From assembly GCA_902778985.1 (NCBI GenBank), contig CACYZS010000036.1, forward strand, positions 1 to 11,359: 11,359 bases of DNA, written 5' to 3'. Under the pieces are notes generated by a model, which did not search any database, was not told the origin of the DNA, and worked only from the letters and a program-made list of their open reading frames with translations. The translations under genes and the position numbers were made by a program. Of the stretch, positions 8,509 to 11,359 are shown in pieces. Within the stretch, counting starts at the first letter, position 1. Each line of letters starts with the position of its first letter. The DNA is from an uncultured Ruminococcus sp. (lineage in GTDB: Bacteria > Bacillota > Clostridia > Oscillospirales > CAG-272).

Positions 8509-10263
8509 TCACTCCACCCCCTTTTCTTCGGCGGCGGTACTCGCGGTCTGCTGTTCGTAGATCTCGCGGTAGATGTCGCAACTCTCGAGCAGTTCGCCGT
8601 GCTTGCCCGCGGCGACGATCCGCCCGTTCTCCATCACGCAGATCAGGTCGGCGTCCATAACCGACGCGACGCGCTGCGCGATGATCAGTTTGGTGGTATC
8701 GGGAATGTACTCCTTAAACCCTTGACGGATCAAGGCGTCGGTGCGGGTATCGACCGCGCTGGTCGAGTCGTCGAGGATCAGGATCTTCGGGCGTTTGAGC
8801 AGCGCCCGCGCGATGCAGAGACGCTGTTTCTGCCCGCCGGAGACGTTGGTGCCGCCCTGCTCGATCTTGGTCTCGTACCCTTCGGGGAAGGTGCGGATAA
8901 ACTCGTCCGCCTGCGAGAGCCGGCACGCCTCGGCGATCTCCTCGTCGGAGGCGTCGGGGTTGCCCCAGAGCAGGTTCTCCTTGATCGTGCCCGAGAAGAG
9001 CAGGTTCTTCTGAAGCACCATCGCGACCGCGTCGCGGAGCGCCTCGGTATCGTATTCGCGCACGTCGCGTCCGCCGACGCGGACAGCACCTTCGGTGACG
9101 TCGTAGAGCCGGGGGATCAGTTGGACCAGCGTCGATTGACCCGCGCCGGTACCGCCGAGGATCCCGACCGTCATACCGGACCTGATATGTAAATCGACGT
9201 CCGAGAGCGCGTCCTTGTGCGCCGCGGCGGAATATTTGAAGGAAACGGCGTCGAAGTCGATCGAACCGTCTTTGACCTCTTTCACCGGGTTTTCCGGGTT
9301 CTCGAGCGTCGGCACCTCGCGCAGCACCTCGTCGATACGGCGCGCCGATTCGGCGGAGATGGTCAGGGTGACGAAGATCATCGTCAGCATCATCAGTTGC
9401 ATCATGACCTGGAACCCGTAGGTGATCATCGCCGACATCTGCCCGACGTCGATGGTCGAGCCGCCGCTTGAGATGACCAGGTACGAACCGAAGAGCAGAA
9501 TGAAAACGAGATTGAAGTAGATGCAACTCTGCATCAGGGGCGAGTTGATCGCGACGATGCGTTCCGCGTGAGTGAAATCGCGCTTGATATCGCCCGCGGC
9601 TCGCCCGAACTTCTCTTTCTCGTAATCCTCGCGGGCAAAGCCCTTGACGACGCGCATCCCGCGCACGTTCTCTTCGATCGACTCGTTCAGTCGGTCGTAT
9701 TTGCGGAAGACGCGGCGGAACGCCGGCATCGCCGCGTGTGCGACGAAGAAGAAGCCGCAGCCGAGGACCGGGACAATGACGACGAAAGTGAGCGCGAGTT
9801 TCCGCGCCATGATGAACGCCATCACGATCGAGAAGACCAGCATCAGGGGCGCGCGGATCGCGATCCGGATCAGCATCATGAACGAGATCTGCACGTTCGA
9901 GACGTCGGTGGTCATACGCGTCACAAGAGAGGCGGAATTGAACTTGTCGATGTTATCGAACGAGAAGGTCTGCACGCGCGAGAACACGTCGTGGCGCAGG
10001 TTGCGGGCAAATCCCGCCGACGCCTTCGCGCTGGTGTACCCCGCGATGCCCCCGCAGCAGAGCGACAGGATCGCCATCACGACGAGCAATCCGCCGAAAC
10101 GGAAGACGAGCGAAAGTGCCGCCCCGTTCTTCAACGCGTTCAGAAGGTTTGCGGTGATGAGGGGGATAAAGCACTCGATCACGGCTTCCAGTACGATGAA
10201 CAGGAAGGTCAGGATCGCCGGGCGCTTGAATTCACGCACGCATCCCGCAAGACGACGAATCAT
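8509..10263 (-). CDS. ABC exporter half-transporter, degenerate-site subunit of a heterodimer, with Walker A Lys replaced by Gln
   Basis: This is the first gene of the exporter operon, 584 residues from ATG 10261-10263, preceded by AAAGGA. A TTG 19 codons upstream (10318-10320) is in frame but lacks a good ribosome binding site. About six hydrophobic helices occupy residues 14-300. The ATPase domain shows GGTGAGQS (370-377) where the Walker A consensus needs GKS/T; Gln376 is CAA, one base from the Lys codon AAA. The signature is VSGGQ (474-478). Walker B has Asp499 in place of the catalytic Glu (LDDSTS), and Gln530 replaces the switch His (IAQR). The Asp and Gln changes are typical of the non-hydrolysing site in heterodimeric exporters such as TM287/288; loss of the Walker A Lys is not. 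It should pair with the canonical subunit that follows. Confidence 0.95.
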   Translation of the reverse strand: MIRRLAGCVREFKRPAILTFLFIVLEAVIECFIPLITANLLNALKNGAALSLVFRFGGLLVVMAILSLCCGGIAGYTSAKASAGFARNLRHDVFSRVQTFSFDNIDKFNSASLVTRMTTDVSNVQISFMMLIRIAIRAPLMLVFSIVMAFIMARKLALTFVVIVPVLGCGFFFVAHAAMPAFRRVFRKYDRLNESIEENVRGMRVVKGFAREDYEKEKFGRAAGDIKRDFTHAERIVAINSPLMQSCIYFNLVFILLFGSYLVISSGGSTIDVGQMSAMITYGFQVMMQLMMLTMIFVTLTISAESARRIDEVLREVPTLENPENPVKEVKDGSIDFDAVSFKYSAAAHKDALSDVDLHIRSGMTVGILGGTGAGQSTLVQLIPRLYDVTEGAVRVGGRDVREYDTEALRDAVAMVLQKNLLFSGTIKENLLWGNPDASDEEIAEACRLSQADEFIRTFPEGYETKIEQGGTNVSGGQKQRLCIARALLKRPKILILDDSTSAVDTRTDALIRQGFKEYIPDTTKLIIAQRVASVMDADLICVMENGRIVAAGKHGELLESCDIYREIYEQQTASTAAEEKGVE

Positions 10264-10336
10264 ACCGTTTGTATCCTTTCCGGCGCAAATCTCCCCAAAA
10301 CGGGATGGTTGCGCGCGCAATCATTTTGACCATACT

Positions 10337-10365
10337 ATTATAGTGCTTCCGACCGAAAAAATCAA
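10337..10365 (-). promoter_or_regulatory. Sigma-A promoter of the ABC exporter operon
   Basis: On the minus strand TTGATT (complement of 10360-10365) and TATAAT (complement of 10337-10342) are spaced by 17 bases. The -10 lies inside an 11-base imperfect palindrome (ACTAT, one base, ATAGT), which could be an operator, although such AT-rich symmetry also arises by chance. The leader to the ATG at 10263 is about 65 bases. Confidence 0.85.
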
Positions 10366-10397
10366 GCGGGAAACTGTGAACAATCGTTTTTTTCTTT

Positions 10398-10532
10398 CCT
10401 GCCTCTCTCCCTGAGGGAGGCGGGAATGAATTGCGCTTCGCGCGTGAATTGCACCTGCGGCGCATGAATTGAACGGTTCCGCCGTTCGTGAATTGCGATC
10501 AGAGATCGCATGATTTGCGCCGTCGGCGCAAA
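10398..10532. repeat. Second hairpin array, units joined by a TGAATTG heptamer
   Basis: Six consecutive palindromes with different arms lie between the rplQ terminator and the ABC promoter. Stems: 10398-10409/10413-10424 (two G-T wobbles); 10433-10436/10440-10443; 10450-10455/10459-10464 (one mismatch, a G-U wobble on the minus strand); 10471-10476/10482-10487; 10494-10500/10504-10510; 10514-10521/10525-10532. The linkers are TGAATTG at 10427, 10445, 10465 and 10489 and TGATTTG at 10511, giving units of 18-24 bases. All linkers run in the same direction, unlike the array at 4781-4963. No coding frame is plausible. Bases 10533-10568 show nothing clear apart from a short ATATCAC that may be a linker remnant. 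Confidence 0.88.
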
Positions 10533-10568
10533 TAGATCGTCCGCTGCCGAAGGAAGCGCATATCACGC

Positions 10569-10597
10569 AAAAAGCACCCGCCGAAGCGGGTGCTTTT
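10569..10597 (-). terminator. Intrinsic terminator of rplQ
   Basis: A perfect 12-bp stem (10570-10581 with 10586-10597) starts 4 bases after the rplQ stop. Read on the minus strand the loop is TTCG closed by C-G, the stable UUCG tetraloop, followed by five T residues. Both features point to minus-strand use. Confidence 0.94.
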
Positions 10598-10601
10598 CCG
10601 A

Positions 10602-10994
10602 TTACTTCTTTTCCTCGGTTTCGGCGGCGGGTTCGGCGGCAGCCGCAACGGGCGTCAGCCGGATCTTCGCCATCTCGGCGCCGTCTCCGCGACGGGGACC
10701 GAGTTTGTAAACCTGGGTGTAACCGCCGGTGCGGTCGGCGTAACGCGGACCGATCACCTTGAACAGTTTTCTCGCCACGTCCTTCTTCGTGATGAAGGAG
10801 AGCGCCTGACGGTAGGACGAAAGATCGTCCGGCGTCTTGGCGAGCGTGATCATCTTATCGGCGAGGGCGCTCACTTCCTTGGCTCTCGTGTAGGTGGTCT
10901 CGAGTTCCTCGTTTTCGAGGAGATAGGTGACCAGCCCGCGGAGCATGGCGTTGCGGTGAGCCGTCGGTCTGCCGAGTTTTCTGGTTCCGGGCAT
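10602..10994 (-). CDS. rplQ: 50S ribosomal protein L17
   Basis: L17 is a large-subunit protein near the peptide exit tunnel and is essential in most bacteria. The 130-residue product begins [21 protein letters not shown], with the core [18 protein letters not shown] in the middle and [22 protein letters not shown] toward the end, all diagnostic of L17. The ATG at 10992-10994 follows a perfect AGGAGG. The last 14 residues or so are a low-complexity Ala/Glu/Lys tail that many L17 proteins lack. The gene normally follows rpoA directly; here the frame in that position, 22 bases upstream, is mostly serpin-like. The gene ends in its own strong terminator, so it closes an operon. Confidence 0.97.
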   Translation of the reverse strand: MPGTRKLGRPTAHRNAMLRGLVTYLLENEELETTYTRAKEVSALADKMITLAKTPDDLSSYRQALSFITKKDVARKLFKVIGPRYADRTGGYTQVYKLGPRRGDGAEMAKIRLTPVAAAAEPAAETEEKK

Positions 10995-11016
10995 TTTCAG
11001 ATTTTCCTCCTGTCAA

Positions 11017-11359
11017 TTATTCCTCGACACGTTTCAGTTCGAGGCCGAGAGAGTGCACCTTCTGGATCACTTCGTCAATGCAGACAGGGGCGAACTTCCG
11101 GAAGTCATCCGTTTCAATGTTGAAGCACTCTAACATGCCGAGCTTCTGAAGGTCTTTTTTGAAAGCACGCCGGAACTCCATCTCGAAGCACGGCACCTTC
11201 CATATCACGGTATCGTATTCCTCCAGCCCGTAATAATCATTGAAATCAAGGACTTTCGCCAGTTCCTCGTCTGTCAGGCTCCCGATGTACTTATCGACGC
11301 CTTTGTTTCCGGAGTCTTCCGCGTCGCAGATGATGTACATGGCATATTCGTGTTCCCTG
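11017..11359 (-). pseudogene. Truncated serpin-like sequence fused in frame to a short RpoA-like tail
   Basis: The frame is open from the right edge to TAA at 11017-11019. The first ATG is at 11338-11340, but coding reads on upstream without a stop and no good ribosome binding site precedes that ATG, so the 5' end lies outside. Counting from that Met, residues 1-95 follow the serpin fold from the s3-strand region on: LTDEELAKVL, VPCFEME (49-55), LQKLGMLECF (64-73), DDF, and DEVIQKV (89-95), which matches the conserved VIHK/VIQK strand just before the serpin hinge. The hinge and reactive-centre loop should follow. Instead it reads HSLGLELKRVEE and stops, a tail like the RpoA C-terminus, directly before rplQ where rpoA belongs. 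As it stands it cannot be an inhibitory serpin. The serpin call is from remembered motif order; the RpoA tail is an inference from 12 residues plus position. Confidence 0.62.

Noticed and set aside
8660..8780. Catalytic Glu to Asp and switch His to Gln in the first ABC subunit, as novelties in themselves
   Set aside because: These substitutions are well known at the degenerate site of heterodimeric exporters. Only the Walker A Lys to Gln change is kept as a finding.
7230..10329. Plus-strand frames opposite the two ABC subunits
   Set aside because: Both minus-strand genes carry complete exporter domains. The opposing frames are Arg/Asp/His-rich shadows with no family signal.
10398..10532. Integron attC sites or IS terminal repeats
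   Set aside because: There is no attC core site pair, no integrase or transposase frame, and no target-site duplication pattern.

Overview
This window looks like chromosomal DNA from a GC-rich member of the Clostridia (Bacillota), probably an uncultured gut-type lineage. The evidence is the following: a perfect CIRCE (HrcA) operator sits in front of a clostridial-type clpB; sigma-A promoters and AGGAGG-type ribosome binding sites are clear; lipoproteins have short clostridial signal peptides; and the paired ABC exporters and L17 are of Bacillota type. The exact taxon cannot be fixed from sequence alone.

Layout. Positions 1-281 (minus) are the N-terminus of an unknown lipoprotein with its own promoter at 386-414. 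CIRCE (499-525) precedes clpB (646-3162, plus), which ends in a strong terminator. A textbook promoter (3220-3248) then drives a lipoprotein (3313-4779, plus) made of three WDKE-type repeats and an endonuclease/exonuclease/phosphatase domain. It converges on an M32 metallocarboxypeptidase gene (4996-6501, minus). Between the two lies an array of seven different hairpins joined by an ATATCAT/ATGATAT heptamer, closed by a bidirectional terminator. Upstream of the peptidase on the minus strand is a two-gene heterodimeric ABC exporter operon (8509-10263, then 6561-8507) with a strong promoter at 10337-10365. A second hairpin array, built the same way but on a TGAATTG heptamer, separates that promoter from the rplQ terminator. 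rplQ (10602-10994, minus) is preceded by an open frame running off the right edge. That frame reads as serpin and then ends in about 12 residues resembling the tail of RpoA.

The genes do not form one pathway. They cover protein quality control under heat-shock repression, a surface phosphoesterase, cytosolic peptide trimming, a multidrug- or lipid-type exporter, and a ribosomal protein.

The most interesting points are: (1) the two hairpin arrays, which share an architecture but use different linker heptamers; (2) the serpin/RpoA-tail junction next to rplQ, which is either a real rearrangement or an assembly chimera; (3) an apparent in-frame loss of about 27 residues in the C-terminal domain of ClpB; (4) a Walker A Lys-to-Gln change in one ABC subunit whose nucleotide site is already degenerate. 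No CRISPR array, tRNA, rRNA or insertion sequence was seen.
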